Part shown: positions 45,571-58,072 of the stretch, one piece after another | Layout: every line of letters starts with the position of its first letter | How positions within the stretch are numbered: the stretch's first letter is position 1 | Origin: Rutpela maculata | Taxonomy: Eukaryota > Arthropoda > Insecta > Coleoptera > Cerambycidae | Direction: 5' to 3' | DNA length: 64,000 nucleotides | Assembly (NCBI GenBank): GCA_936432065.2 | Contig: OW386292.2 | Coordinates: 135,299,460-135,363,459 of the forward strand | The notes under the pieces: generated by a model | What the model was told of the DNA's origin: nothing | Seen by the model: the letters and a program-made list of their open reading frames with translations, nothing else | Database searches by the model: none | Program-made: the position numbers and the translations under genes

Positions 45571-46197
45571 CAGTGGCGGCTGGTGAAATTTCAATATTTT
45601 TTTTCTCGTCTGTGGCGCATGGGACCCATACGAAATATGGGAAATAACATCTAGAGAAGCAGTTCCATCTCTAACGACCCTGAAAAAATTTTGAAATAGC
45701 AGTTTGAGAAAAAAAATTTCTAAATTTGGTTACCATGGTCTAGGGACTCCTATTTAAAACATTTTTTTCTTGTCATATACATTTTACTTTTCATAAAAAT
45801 ACAACAATAGGTTTTGGAGTTTATGAAAATATTTTCATTACTGAGATACAACGAATTGAAATTTTGTAATTTGTTAAATTGTAAATTACAAAATTTCAGT
45901 TCATTGTATTTCAGTTAATAATGAAAATATTTTCATAAACTCCAAAACCTATTGTTGTATTTTTATGAAAAGTAAAATGTAAATGACAAAAAAATATATT
46001 TTAAACAGGAGGAGTCCCTAGACCAAGGGGGGGGGATCAACCGAATTTTGAAAATTTTTTTTGCAAACTGCTTTTTCAAAATTTTTTTAGGGGCCGTTAT
46101 AGAGAAGTGCTACTCTAGATGTTATTTCCCATATTTCGTATGGGTCCCATGCGCCACAGACGAGAAAAAAAATATTGAAATTTCACCAACCATCACT
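45571..46197. mobile_element. hAT-like palindromic MITE 1
   Basis: CAGTGGCGGCTGGTGAAATT begins the element, and the inverse with a few changes ends near 46197. The arms are long inverses meeting near 45885 (CAAAATTTCAGTT against its partner). GTTGCCAC at the left and TTTGCCAC at the right form an imperfect 8-bp target repeat. Confidence 0.75.
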
Positions 46198-46241
46198 TTG
46201 CCACTATTAGTAAGAAATAGTAAAATAGAGGCATAAAAGTG

Positions 46242-46821
46242 CAGTGGCGGCTGGTGAAATTTGAGATCCTCATATCTCGATTACGAAACAAGGGACCGTT
46301 ATTATATTTTAGGTAATGACTATTAGGGCCTCATAGCATTAAAGTGATTTTATTTTTATTGAATTTGCGAAAAAATGGTACAAAAATGTGGCCACCGCGC
46401 CGGTACCTGCCTATCTCCACTATGGTCAATATTTGCAAAAGATTTTTTATAATTAAGAGACTAGAACAAGAACATATGTTTATTTATTGTAAGTAGGTAC
46501 ATACAAAATTTATACTTTTCTGACTGTTATGCTATTTGAATTTTAATTTGGAACCAACTCATTATATTTCACAAATTTGAACATCCTGATGTAGGTAACT
46601 TTTAGAAAAATTAAGTTGTATAATAAATAATTACAAAAAAAACGTGTTGTATTATAACAGTCTCTTGATTGTAAAAAGAAATTTTTTGCAAATATTTCAC
46701 TTACCCTTCTATTGATTTGGTAGGCGACCCCATTCTTATATTTATTCGCAAATTTCAATAAAACATTTTTCACGTTTTGTTATCAAGATATGAACATCTC
46801 AAATTTCACCACTCGACACTG
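46242..46821. mobile_element. hAT-like MITE 2 of the same end type
   Basis: It starts CAGTGGCGGCTGGTGAAATT and ends AAATTTCACCACTCGACACTG. The interior differs from MITE 1. AAAAGT on both sides suggests a diverged target repeat. Confidence 0.65.
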
Positions 46822-47318
46822 AAAAGTAGAAAACTTCGCACACAACACAAGAGAAACACGACCTAACACTTCGACGGGCAAAGACAGAATGGCGGGGAAT
46901 GGCCGACTAGATCGAGATCGTTAAAATATCGAAAGCAGCGGAATATAAAATTACAAACATTTATTATTACTACAATAACTTATTTTGTTACAGCTAATAA
47001 AAATGCAGTTGTCTTTTAGTTATGACAAATGTCCAACTAGTTGTTACAAACCAAAGTAAATTAAATATTTACTGTTAGTTGTTCCAAAAAGAAATATTTT
47101 AACAGTAACAAGTTTGGGCTATTAAATAAAGAGAATAACACACTTACTTAATTGTGGCTACAATATTCTTATTTACTGCTACTAGAGGTGGAAAAATAGA
47201 TTTTTTAGTAGTGGTAAATAGCAAGGCCGTGTTACTGCAACACAAATTACATGGAAATTTATTTATAGTAACTAAGAAAATCCCAGCTAACATTTTTAGT
47301 TGAAGGGATTTTCTCAGT

Positions 47319-48945
47319 GTAACAAATATTGTCGCTATAATAAAACTATAAGTTTGATGAACACTAAACGAGTTTATTAATTTAATTACAAGTGTATAAC
47401 GATCAACTAAACCTCGACGTAGTGGAATTTCTTAACATATTCAATAATTTTAAAATTTAAAATATAAATAAAAATATTTTATTAGTTTTATATACTAAAT
47501 CAGAAGTCTTCCACATTTGTCGAATATTCATTTGGCTCAACTTCGACAGCCAAATATGACTTTTTGTAGTCAATTGGTACTTAAATTTTAAATAAGCTTT
47601 TAATAATACTATACATCGTATCCATTCTATAAATTGTTTTAAACAAGTAGAAAACGAAAAACACATAAGTAAACAATCCACAATTTGAGGAAAAACTAGG
47701 TACTATGCAACTCACGAAACTGTCTTTGTATAATGAAAACTATATTTAAAACTGCAGTTGATAGCACAGAAAAGTTATTTGTAAAGGGAATCTGTGAATT
47801 TTAAATTGAAAACTTGGCACAGAACTTCTCGCATCGCAAAAGCAGTCATACATGGTCAATATGTCCACAAAATCATAAATCAGAAAAGAAAATATAGGTT
47901 AGGTATTACGTCATTATTCAAATTTGTTGGTGAAGTTAGGTATTTTTCATATACTTTTGATAGCTATGAAAGAAGATAAATATGTGTATGTGAATATTGT
48001 ATCCGTTTTGTTTGTACTTAAAAGAAAAATTAAAGTGGGTACATAGTACATACTTTTAGATTCATTCTCTTTTAATCAATTTATTTCATATTCTTAGAAT
48101 GTAATTGCATGACGAAAATTTGTTAATATGAAATTTGCCGGTAAATTGTACATTCTTTTGTTCACATGCTTTTTACAGACATAAAAGTATGTACTATTCT
48201 GCTACGTATTTCAGCTTAGTCTTATGTGAGCAATATAGTATGTACTATTATCATATGAAATAGAATCATACTCAAAAAGTACGTATATTTATAAATCGCA
48301 CATACTAAGTGCGATCTGTGTTATGTGGGGAGTCAACTATTTTAAGAATTAAAGTTTTAAGTTGAGGTACTTATACAAACCTGGAGTACGTATTGGAGAA
48401 AAAAACGGTAAAGGAATAATATTGTCATCTACAACATAAACAGAATATTAATGGTCTAAAACAGACCAAAAATTGAAAAAAGTACATTCGTACATCGGTT
48501 TTATACGCAATTACCTTAAAAAAAAAACGACTAAAAAAAATGGGATGAGTGGGGATAGAACTGCTGGCCTCCTGATTTGTAACTGGTATACCAGTAATTG
48601 CTTAAATACTGTATAGATGGCTGTAATTTATTGTTATGTTATGTTATTATTAACCTTTCATTTTAATCTAATTTTATTAAAAGAACTCGATACCTGCACA
48701 AATAAGTTGCCAGGTCTTAGACTAATATATGAAGCTATTTATTTCAAAATGTAGAAAGTGTTTGAACGTTTAATAAATGTTTAGTCTCAAATAATATCAT
48801 TAATAATTTACAAAAAACGTTAAAATTAAGTTATTAATGACAAATTACTAATTACTATAAAAAATAAACTACAAATTTTACAGAAATAACGGTCAGATTA
48901 CACAAATTTTAACACGCAGGCCAAGCATATAGAATGAAAATGCAA
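47319..48945. other. Intergenic sequence without recognised gene
   Basis: The region includes the GTATGTAC/AAAGTAC array at about 48020-48330 and a weak box-B-like stretch near 48550 (AGTGGGGATAGAACTGC). Small frames at 47457-47681 and 47794-47979 have no recognisable motif. Confidence 0.35.
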
Positions 48946-48949
48946 ATGG

Positions 48950-49251
48950 CGGATGCTGCTTGGCGAAGCCTTGAGAGATTTTCCGCAATGCCTATGCGCG
49001 TAATCATTTCAAATATTAGCCTGCATATTACCATAAAAGTACCATCAATGTATAAACTGAAGCAGCATTTTTTATGGTTGCACAATAATTGACCATTTCT
49101 GGTTATTATGTGGCAATTGATAACAACATGAAGCTATGGTACGCCTGCATATAATTTATTATGGGACACAAATGGTTAGCCTATGCCATAAGAAAGCCAT
49201 TGATCGCTACAATGGCCCATTTAAGGGCCGCAATTTTTGTGTTTGCTGGGA
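48950..49251 (-). repeat. Element ending in CCCAGCAAACAC with ATGGCC-like motif array
   Basis: Read on the reverse strand it begins CCCAGCAAACACAAAAATTG. It contains AATGGCC, ATGGCATAGGC, CCATTTGTG and related motifs at short intervals. No frame is seen. Confidence 0.45.
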
Positions 49252-49525
49252 TTAAAATATTCGCAGAATAATGAAGAATAATCCTCCTAATTGATGACCA
49301 TTCATGGTACACTCCATAGATATTCCAGAATATTGTCAGAATATTTAACTGGATTATTCCTGGAATATCTGGCGGAGTCCCATTCGCACGTCCCTGTAAT
49401 ATTCCTGGATATTCAATATCTTCGTTTTGGAATATTCCTGGAATCATCGATAATTCAAAAAAGAATATTCCAGAATGTTCTATGAATAATTTTGTGCTAT
49501 CTAGGTGACTACCCATGTAGCAAAA
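49252..49525. repeat. GGAATATTCC motif array ending in TTGCTACATGGG
   Basis: GATATTCCAGAATATTG, ATTCCTGGAATATC, ATATTCCTGGATATTC, GGAATATTCCTGGAATC and GAATATTCCAGAATG follow within 230 bp. The right edge is CCCATGTAGCAAAAAA (49511 onward). It is a clear array of one 10-bp dyad motif. Confidence 0.65.
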
Positions 49526-50254
49526 AAATATATGTTGTAAATTGATTTGTAAATAAATAAATAGCTATCTTCTATATATTATATTAGAATCTTACTATAA
49601 TTGATACTTTATACGGTAGTTACGATGGAATTAGAAATGTTTAGATGAAATATATGTCGATGCCAATAAAATAAAAGATAAATGTAAAGCACGTTTTTTA
49701 TTGAATATTAAGGATACAAGTTACCTCCAAATCGTCTGTCTACAACAAAGCCATCTGAAGTCCAAAATAACTGCCTAGTGCTAAGGCACGGAATCGCTTC
49801 CTTTACGTGTTGATGCATACGGTCGCAGACAAAAATCGACTCAAAGTAAATATCGTAAAAGATATTGGTATTGGTTGATATCTTACGATAGACCACGGCA
49901 AGGGAACTAAATATGGGAAGTCGTAATTATCTCGCACTTTTCTACCAACATTACTAAAGCAGTCGTGATTTCTTAATAGAAGTGATTAAATCACAAAAAT
50001 CCGAAAAAAAAAACATTTCCGAGAAAAACTTTTTTTGATTGGCAAACGGGAAAAATCCGGAAAAAATAAATTTTAACGAAATTCCATATTCATATCAATC
50101 GTATCAGCGACACGAAATGAACGAATCTTTTTTTGTGTTGGATTGCGGTACCATTCGTATCACTGCAAGGATTCGTATCAATGATACGAATCATATGAGT
50201 ACTACCCACTCCTCAAGGTCTCTTTTACAAATCTTGCCCACTCCTAATCTGAAT

Positions 50255-51963
50255 GTGCAATTGTGCATTTTAGCGGAACATCTGAATTTTTGCGAAAATT
50301 TTTCAGGATACACTAATTTGGGGTCGTAGAACACGAATCTGAAGTCAGTTTTCGGTGCAAATGCATAGTTTTGTTTTTGAAATTTTCCACCAAAACGCTC
50401 TCCATCACTGTAAACACTAAAAACCCTCCATTTCGGCCGATTTTCATGTCATACCCACAATGTAAAGTGTTTCTTATAACAAACACAAAAAAAATTGCTT
50501 TTCCATAAAAAGTAAATTATTATTTACCAAAACTCTAGAAACCAGAAAATGATAAATCAACAAACTGTCAAACTAATGGACATGCGTATCCTCAATTTAA
50601 AGTTGTGTCTTGTATCTAAGGTATCGAGCAAAATCAGCAGATGATTCTTGTCTCTCTGATTTTGAAATGGTATTGGCATTTTTGCGGTAGAACAATGATG
50701 TCACGGTAAAATGTTCGGGATATGCTAATTAATTACGTACAAATGTTTGATCAAATAAATATAATTTAAACATGCACGTTTTTGTGATCATCTCGGCCAA
50801 TACCAAAAACTGGTGTTCAGTTAACAATATTTTCAATGACATTCCTCGTTTCACCAGTGTATTCGAAATTTCACATCGAATAGGAATCTGTATATACAAC
50901 ACGTTCAAGGATAGATGTAACAAGAGTAATGGAGAATTATGAATCCTCAACAAAAGTGTCATTCCAAAATTTAATTTTTGGTAAGTGTTTACGACATCCA
51001 CTTATCGTATTTTGCCACTTTTTGTGTCAATCTTTAGTAGGTCAAGGTAGTTTGAGCATTCCTAGGAGAGCAAGGATCATTTTTGAATACATTGCAAAAA
51101 CGCCTAAAATATTCCATGCCCTTCTCAAAAAAGAAATTTTTGCAATATATTCAAAAATGATCCTTGCTCTCCTAGGAATGCTCAAACAATAACTATCGCC
51201 AAACGACCTTGTCCTACTAAAAACTGACACAAAAAAGTGGCAAAATAAGATAAGTGGATGTCGTAAACACTTACCAAAAATTAAATTTTGGAATGACACT
51301 TTTGTTGAGGATTCATACTTCTCCATTACTCTTGTTACATCTATCCTTGAACGTGTTGTATATCCAGATTCCTATTCGATGTGAAACGAGGAATGTCATT
51401 GAAAATATTGTTAACTGAACACCAGTTTTTGGTATTGTCTGAGATGATCACAAAAACGTGCATGTTTAAATTATATTTGATTTATCAAACATTTGTATGT
51501 AATTAATTAGCATATCCCAAAAATGTTACCGTGACATCATGGTTCCACCACAAAAATGCGAATACCAATTCAAAATCAGAGAGACAAGAATCGTCTGCTG
51601 ATTTTGCTCAATACCTTAGACACAAGACACAACTTTAAAGTGAGGATACGCATGCCCATTAGTTTGACAGTTTGTTGATTTTTCATTTTCTGGTTTCTAG
51701 AGTTTTGGTAAATAATAATTTACTTTTTATGGAAAAGCAATTTTTTTTGGTGTGTTTGTTCTAAGGAACATTACATTGTGAGCATGACATGAAAATCGCC
51801 CGAAATGGAGGGTTTTTAGTGTTTACAGTGACGGAGAGTGAGTGTTTTGGTGGAAAATGTCAAATTTTTTTTTTGAAAAACCATGCATTTGCAGCGAAAA
51901 CTATAGTGCATCCTGAAAATCTTTCGCAAAAATTCCGGTGTTCCGCTAAAATGCAGAATTACC
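50255..51963. mobile_element. 1.7-kb palindromic element at the duplication edge
   Basis: The arms of about 850 bp are inverse from TGCATTTTAGCGGAACA (50265) to TGTTCCGCTAAAATGCA (51938-51954), meeting near 51113. It shares the TTTGGGGTCG/CGACCCC and ACGAATCTGAAGTCAG motifs with 52075-52600 and 56283-58022. The right edge ends at TAA, where segmental homology starts. Small frames inside mirror each other and are not genes. Confidence 0.75.
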
Positions 51964-52074
51964 TAATCATTTAACTTCTTAAATTAATTCGCATTCAGTT
52001 TTTTAGTATTTATTTTATGCAGATAACCTAAAAGTACATAGTCACGTTATTAATACTTCTGAGGCCAATAATAA

Positions 52075-52600
52075 CACAGGTTTACAAAAAAAAAGTGTCC
52101 GACCAATGGGATTTCATTACCGTACCCCGAAGGTTTTTGATGTGCTGAATACGATGCCGTAGTCGGTTTTGCGCCATCATGTCAGGATTTCGAGAAAACT
52201 TAACCTAAAAGTGCTAAAAATACCTTTTTCGCCTTCATTTGTGCACAAATTAGTTCACTCAAACGACCCCAAACAATTTTGGGTCACAATATTCAAATTT
52301 TGATAAATTTCTGGATTTTAGCATCTGCCATATTGTATCCGCCACCTTGGATTTAGAAATTTTCAAATTCTGACTTCAGATTCGTGATCTGCGACCCCAA
52401 AAACCCCCGAGTAACAAAATTCAGGCCAGAATATTGAGTGAATTAATTTGTGCATGAACGAAAAAGGTATTTTTAGAACTTTTGGGTTAAGTTTTTTCGA
52501 AATCCTGATGTGATGGCGCAATACGCAGCACGTCAAAAACCTTCAGGGTACGGTAATGGAATTCCATTGGTCGGACGTTTTTTTTTTTTGTAAACCTGTG
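52075..52600. mobile_element. 526-bp palindromic element, TAA target repeat, CACAGG ends
   Basis: CACAGGTTTAC starts it and GTAAACCTGTG ends it; long inner arms also pair. TAA lies at 52072-52074 and 52601-52603. The paralogue around 23020 (AATAATAATCTTTG) is the empty site and proves the borders. A 3-bp TAA repeat fits PIF/Harbinger, but the ends are not typical of that group. Confidence 0.85.
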
Positions 52601-52787
52601 TAATCTTTGTGTCTTTTTAATGAATGTTATTAATTTCATCAGCATAACACAAACGAAAACAGATCACACCTGTGCATCTTAAGTGTTTTACATTAACATT
52701 CACTTCTTAAGTTTAAATTTAAAATAAGTTAAGTTAATTGGTTTGCATGAATCCACATTAGTTGTGTTTCAGCGAATTTTCTTTTAG

Positions 52788-53099
52788 GATTTAACTGAAA
52801 TACAGGAACCTGTTATGTGTACAAAATGTACCGAAATGCTTATAAAATGTTTTGATTTTAAAGCAGTCTGCTTCGATACACATGATTATTTAGTTCCATT
52901 CCTTAATAGCAATGAGGGTATCAAACTAGATCTAGAAGATGTCTACCTGACCAAAAATGAGAATGGTTCTGGTGTTCAGGAAAATCAAGACGTATGTGGA
53001 TTTTGCATGGGTTTAGTAAAAAATAGTTCTGTTATATCCCTTCTTGTTGAAGAGGGAGACATATTAAAGAAAATGATAGAACAATGTCTTCCAGAATTG
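52788..53099 (+). CDS. Gene C exon 2': ZAD1 second half plus ZAD2 first half
   Basis: The acceptor TTTCTTTTAG precedes GATTTAACTG, and the donor GTACGT follows 53099. It is 312 nt, open, and closely similar to gene B exon 2 (DLTEIQEPVMCTKC, DVCGFCMGLVKNSS, IEQCLPEL). All ZAD cysteines are kept. A first exon is not found upstream, where the duplication ends at a palindrome. Confidence 0.75.
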
Positions 53100-53644
53100 G
53101 TACGTATCAATTATAACTTAGACAATACTAGAATTTATACCAGATGATTTACAATTACCTTTCTAGTTAGTCTTTTTAGTAACAAAACGTCAAACTAAAC
53201 GTGCCTACATTTTAATCATAGAATGCCCAAGAAAATGCTTATGTTTTTCTGCAACTGCCTTATCGCCTCTTCTCTTTTGGACTAAAATTCTCTATTGCTG
53301 CATGCACCAAAAATCCCTCACATTTTTATTTTATTTTTTCAACTATGCTTCGTAAGGTTTAAACACGATATATACATTATTTATTTCAAAAATCAAATAT
53401 TCCTTAGAGAAGCACCAACTTTATAATATGATGTTGCGTTGTGGATGCACATATATTTTTTCGATTATAACTTTTAGGTTATAACTTTGGTGCTTCTATT
53501 ATTGTTGTTATTACAAACTATAACATTTACTAGTATAATACTTCACATTGAATTGTTGAATGTTAAAAAGAAATACGATTTTATTTTTCTTGTAATTTTA
53601 GATTTACATGTATATTTTTACAATTAATTATTTTTTATTTATTT

Positions 53645-54160
53645 GCTTTCTTCATGATTAGAGAATATTATTTAGGTATTGTGCAAATTACAACTTACAC
53701 ACTTCTTTATTTATTATGAAAATACCTACTTTCTGTATATGGTTACCCTAATCTGGGCACGCTAACATACTAGTTAGGTAAATACTTTAAAACACCCATT
53801 ATTGGAGAACCAATCAAAACAACTACTCTTCTATCTAATACTGACGAAGTATTGAATTACATGATAGGATTCTTAGCATTTTAAAGAAAAAAGTATATTG
53901 AAAATACTTAAATAATTTATTTGAATTCAGTCATTCACACATTTTTGTTTAATATGAAATTATCTAGTTTCTGTATATTGGTACCTTAATCGGGTCACGC
54001 TAATATACTACATAGGAAAAACACTTTAAAGCACTCTTTATTGGAGAACTAATCAAAGCAAAACTACTCTTCTAGCTAATACTGATGAAGTATTGAATTA
54101 GATGATAGGATTTTAAACCAAAAAATATATTGAAAATACTTAAATCATTTATTCAGCTAT
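53645..54160 (+). mobile_element. Foldback-family single arm
   Basis: It matches 554-938: TGATTAGAGAATATTATTTA, then two direct units with TCACGCTAATATACTA. It has no inverted second arm. The left edge TTTGCTTTCTTCATGATTAG gives the fuller terminus of the family. Confidence 0.75.
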
Positions 54161-54189
54161 ATCAATGGTCTTTGAAATTGTAATAGAAA

Positions 54190-54870
54190 TAGTGACCTTC
54201 TTTGAAAAATCAAATTTTTTTTAATGACTCTCAACATGGCTATTAAAGAGACAAATCAACAATCACTGCTGTAATAAATGTAGTAGAGAAAATAACCGAG
54301 GCATTTGATAATCATGAAGAAATTGAAGTAATATGTTGTGACTTAAGCAAAGCATTTAACACTGTTGATCATAAAATACTTCTGAACAAACTTTATTACT
54401 ATGAAGTCCGTGGAACTCCTCACAAACTGGTAACATCATACTTAATGAATCGAAATCAGATGACCAGCTGGAAGGGAGAAAACTCAGAAATAGTGGCTAT
54501 GGCACAAGACGTTACTCGACGATTGGTGCTTGGTCCTATCCTATTCAAAATATACACTAATGATCTATTAGCAAATATTAATGTCCTTGGTGACAGTATA
54601 TATGCAGATGATACTACTTTTTTATGCAAAGGCGAGAATGGAAATGACTTCGCAGTACAAACTGAAGAGGTATTGGCACAGGCAAAGGTCTGTTTTACAG
54701 CCAATCCACTGTTATTAAATCAGGCTAAAACTCAAGTTTAAAAGTAACTAGAACAGACCAAAAGTCAATAAACTTTCTGAAACTGAATAATATATGAAAT
54801 TTTGTTATGGGAGATAGCAGCAGAAGTCCATAGAATATTTATTCTTCAAAAAAAGTATAATAGTTTTATA
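54190..54870 (+). pseudogene. Jockey-like LINE RT remnant
   Basis: Frames encode CCDLSKAFNTVDHKILLNKL, then LVLGPILFKIYTNDLLANIN, YADDTTFLCKGENGND and NPLLLNQAKT. The YADD catalytic motif is kept, but QDVTRRLVLGP replaces the QGS box and there is no complete ORF. It is the pre-duplication counterpart of 26762-27300. Confidence 0.8.
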
Positions 54871-55750
54871 AGAAAAGTAGAAATAGATATTTTTGTTAAA
54901 AAAATTTGTTGATTTAGAAGTTAAGATGATATTTTTATTTAATAGATATTTATTGATAAAAGTAAAGATAAGATATTTTAAGAATACTAACGCATAAACT
55001 ATTTCTATATTCTTACGTGTGCTGGTGTAATCTTCTTCTTTAAAATGCAAAGAATGAACTGTCGTTTGATTGCCGGCCCTTTTTCATATTCAACTTCTTT
55101 GGAAACGTTTCCTTCTTTCACATAATTTGGACCCTCCAAATTCATGGGTTATTAAAATTTTCTGCCCTACTTTTTGAAAACTATGATTCATTAAACTTGC
55201 TACCTACTTTCTTCTTAGCAAAGTGGTACCCATGAGCACAACAGTTTCTGTTGTTTTTGGATTCAGTCTTTGATGTTGCCATAATTTAACAATTCACTTC
55301 AGAAACAATAAGGATATGTTAATAACACCAAACCTAAGCTGGACTGATATAGATAAGCATATCACTTAATAATAAGTATGAAAAGACAGCCTTTTCTGAT
55401 GCCTTTGTCAACTTTGTATTAATCAGATTTGGTGTTGTCAACATTCACCAAAGTGGAGTTTTCTTTATACAGACGGCGAATAGCAAAGACCAAATGTTTG
55501 GGTGTTTCCACTCCAATAGTGCAGTTTCTCCTATTCCACATTGTTAAAAGCCCAACACCCCAAATTTTGTCATTATTTACTGTATACTTTGGTTTTTACA
55601 TGGACTGGTTCTTAGATTTGTCCAAATAGAATAAATTGATTTTTTTGGTTGCTCTAATTTTTATATTTATCCAATTTTATCTCTAATTTGTACTAATTGA
55701 AATCTTTAATTATTTCATATATGATTCAATTTCCAATTTTCTGTTGATAG

Positions 55751-56247
55751 GATTTGAGTATTATCCAGAAACCTGTAATCTGCGCAGCCTGCCATAAATC
55801 TCTAGAGCATTATTTTCATTTTGTGACGAACTGTTTGATTAGAGACAAGAAGATTAAGAAATATGGTGAAACTCAGGATAAGTGCAGTAGAGGTAAAATA
55901 GAACTAAGCAGATTGTTGCAGTTTACAGTAAGTGGTGTAATGGGTGATGTTGATGGTAACCCGGTTGATGTAATCAAACCAGAACTACAATTCTGTGAAG
56001 AAAGAGAGAGTGCTGATGAGAGAAAAAATTGCGATTCTGAAGAGATTGACGATCAAAATAAATGTATTGTGGATATGGATGATATGTTGTTTAACGAAAA
56101 GCAACAATTTTCGTCAAACGTTATGTTGGAGTGTAAAGAAGAGAATAATAAACTTAACAGACAGAAAAACTTGGTTGAAAAGGAGGACCACAAATTTTTA
56201 TTAAATGATGAGATTGAAATAAAAACAAATGAACATGAGTTCAACAG
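55751..56247 (+). CDS. Gene C exon 3': ZAD2 second half and acidic linker
   Basis: The acceptor TTCTGTTGATAG precedes GATTTGAGTATT, and the donor GTAATA follows 56247. It is 497 nt, one codon shorter than gene B exon 3, with the same phases. It opens DLSIIQKPVICAACHKSLEH and ends EIEIKTNEHEFN with the split codon. The frame is fully open. A matching finger exon is not present in the remaining 7.7 kb and may lie beyond the window. Confidence 0.75.
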
Positions 56248-56282
56248 GTAATAATGATATTAATAATACTTAATAATAATAA

Positions 56283-58022
56283 CACCGGCACACAAAATAA
56301 AATGTTGAGTGCTAGAAGGCAGACCTATGTATTGCCATACATTTTGACCCGCTGAACACGAATCCGATGTCCGTTTTGCCCAATTGGCTCTTGCATTTTT
56401 GCTAACCTCAAAAAACACCTTAAAAATGCCCGAAAAATTCCAAACAAGTAAATAAAAAACTTAAATGAGCTGATCACTATATCTATACGTAATTTGGGGC
56501 GTTGAAACTGAATATGAGGTCAGAATTAGCCGATCAGTTAGGAATTTTGACATAACCTCAGAAAATATCTATACGTAATTTGGGGACACTGAAACCGAAT
56601 CCAAGGTCAGAATTTATGCGCGACGATCAAATATCTTGTGAAATCCATATTTAGGATGAAAACGCACCCAAAAATGACTGAATCATAGCCCGAAATGACT
56701 TTGCTCTTCATAATATCTGGACATATAATTTCGGACGTATTTTCACGAGCTGAGCATAATACCGTAGTCAGAATTAAAGCGCAATCTGCAAACTTCATAG
56801 AGAAATATCATGTCAACATATATTCTCATCAACCCTAGTAGGTGGAGATGGGTAACTTTTAAATTTTCAAGTATCTAAAGGGAAATATTACTGAACAGTG
56901 ACATTTTTAGGAAAAACTTTGCGCAAAGTTTGCTCTGTTGAGAGAGGAATATCGTTTGGACTTAACATTTACCTTCACTCTCCCTTGATGATTTTTTACT
57001 TTTTTTTATTAGAGCTCGAATTTACTACCGATACTGGGGTTTCCCTCCCCTGCATTGTAAACTCTTTCTCTACTTTGCCATGATGGCATTTTTTTTTTAC
57101 TTAGGAACTTAGCCGAAATAAATCGTTGCCCAAAGTCACCATGTGGAGGTGTCCTAAGTCGCATAAATAGAAAAAGAGACAAATGGCATATGACAATCAA
57201 ACAGAATAGCGAAAACTTTACAATTCTAAACAGTTCTAAGAAAAAAAAGTAAAAAATCATCAAGGGAGGGTGTAGGTAAATGTTAAGTCCAAACGATATT
57301 CCTCTCTCAACAGAGCAAACTTTGTCCGAAAAAATTTTTCCTAAAAATGTCATTGTTCAGTAATATTTTCCTTTAGATACTTGAAAATTTAAAAGTTACC
57401 CATCTCCGCTTACAAGGGTTGATGAGAATATATGCTGAAATGATATTTCTATATGAAGTTTGCAGATTGTGCTTTAATTCCGACTACGGTATTGTGTTCA
57501 GCTAGTAAAAATACGTCGAAAATTATATGTTCAGATATTATGTAGAGCAAAGTCATTTTGGGCTATGATTCAGTAATTTTTGGTACTTTTTCATCCTAAA
57601 TAGGGATTTTATAAGATATTCGATCATTACGCATAAATTCTGACCTTGGATTCGGTTTCAGTGCCCCAAATTACGTATAGATATAGTGATTAGTTCATGT
57701 AAGCTTTTTATTTACTTCTTTGGGATTTTTCGGGGATTTTTTTAGGGGTTTTTTGAGGTTATGTCAAAATTCCTATCTGATGGGCTACTTCAGTTTCAGC
57801 GCCCCAAATTACGTATAGATATAGTAATCAGCTCATTTAAGCTTTTTATTTACTTGTTTGGGATTTTTCGGGCATTTTTAAGGTGTTTTTTGAGGTTAGC
57901 AAAAATGCAAGAGCCAATCGTGCAAAACAGACATCGGATTCGTGTTCAGCGGGTCAAAATGCATGGCAATACATAGGTCTGCCTTCTAGCACTCGACATT
58001 TTTTTTATTATGTGTGCCTGTG
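56283..58022. mobile_element. 1.74-kb palindromic element, TAA target repeat
   Basis: It starts CACCGGCACACA and ends TGTGTGCCTGTG, with TAA at 56280-56282 and 58023-58025. The arms of about 730 bp pair (GAGTGCTAGAAGGCAGACCT with its inverse near 57980) around a 200-bp centre near 57020-57235. The ends resemble those at 52075-52600. The intron after gene B exon 3 is the empty site. Confidence 0.85.
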
Positions 58023-58072
58023 TAATCTATTAATCCTGTCGATTACAAATACATATGATATAGCATAAGCAT

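Larger units (their letters stand above)
45192..47318. mobile_element. CACTGAG-ended element built of TAGTTGT-type dyad motifs
   Basis: ACACTGAGGAAAAAT at the left and the inverse ATTTTCTCAGTGT-like sequence at the right bound the element. Both remaining arms (45192-45570 and 46960-47318) are dense in TTAGTTGTGACTAA-like motifs, direct and inverted. Two hAT-like MITEs (45571-46197 and 46242-46821) lie in the middle. No protein is encoded. Confidence 0.65.
51964..58072 (+). repeat. Segmental duplication, copy 2 (partner 22910-29880)
   Basis: Homology starts exactly at TAATCATTTAAC beside the palindrome and runs through exon 2', its downstream intron, the LINE remnant, exon 3' and its donor-side intron up to AGCAT at 58072, where a family-B element begins. 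The copies differ by several insertions but keep the exons open. Confidence 0.8.

Noticed and set aside
50729..51326. Similar ORFs on both strands (50929-51192 plus, 51042-51326 minus)
   Set aside because: They are mirror images produced by the 1.7-kb palindrome; no family motif.
56898..57353. Similar ORFs on both strands starting MTFLGK
   Set aside because: Inverse copies within the arms of the 1.74-kb palindrome.
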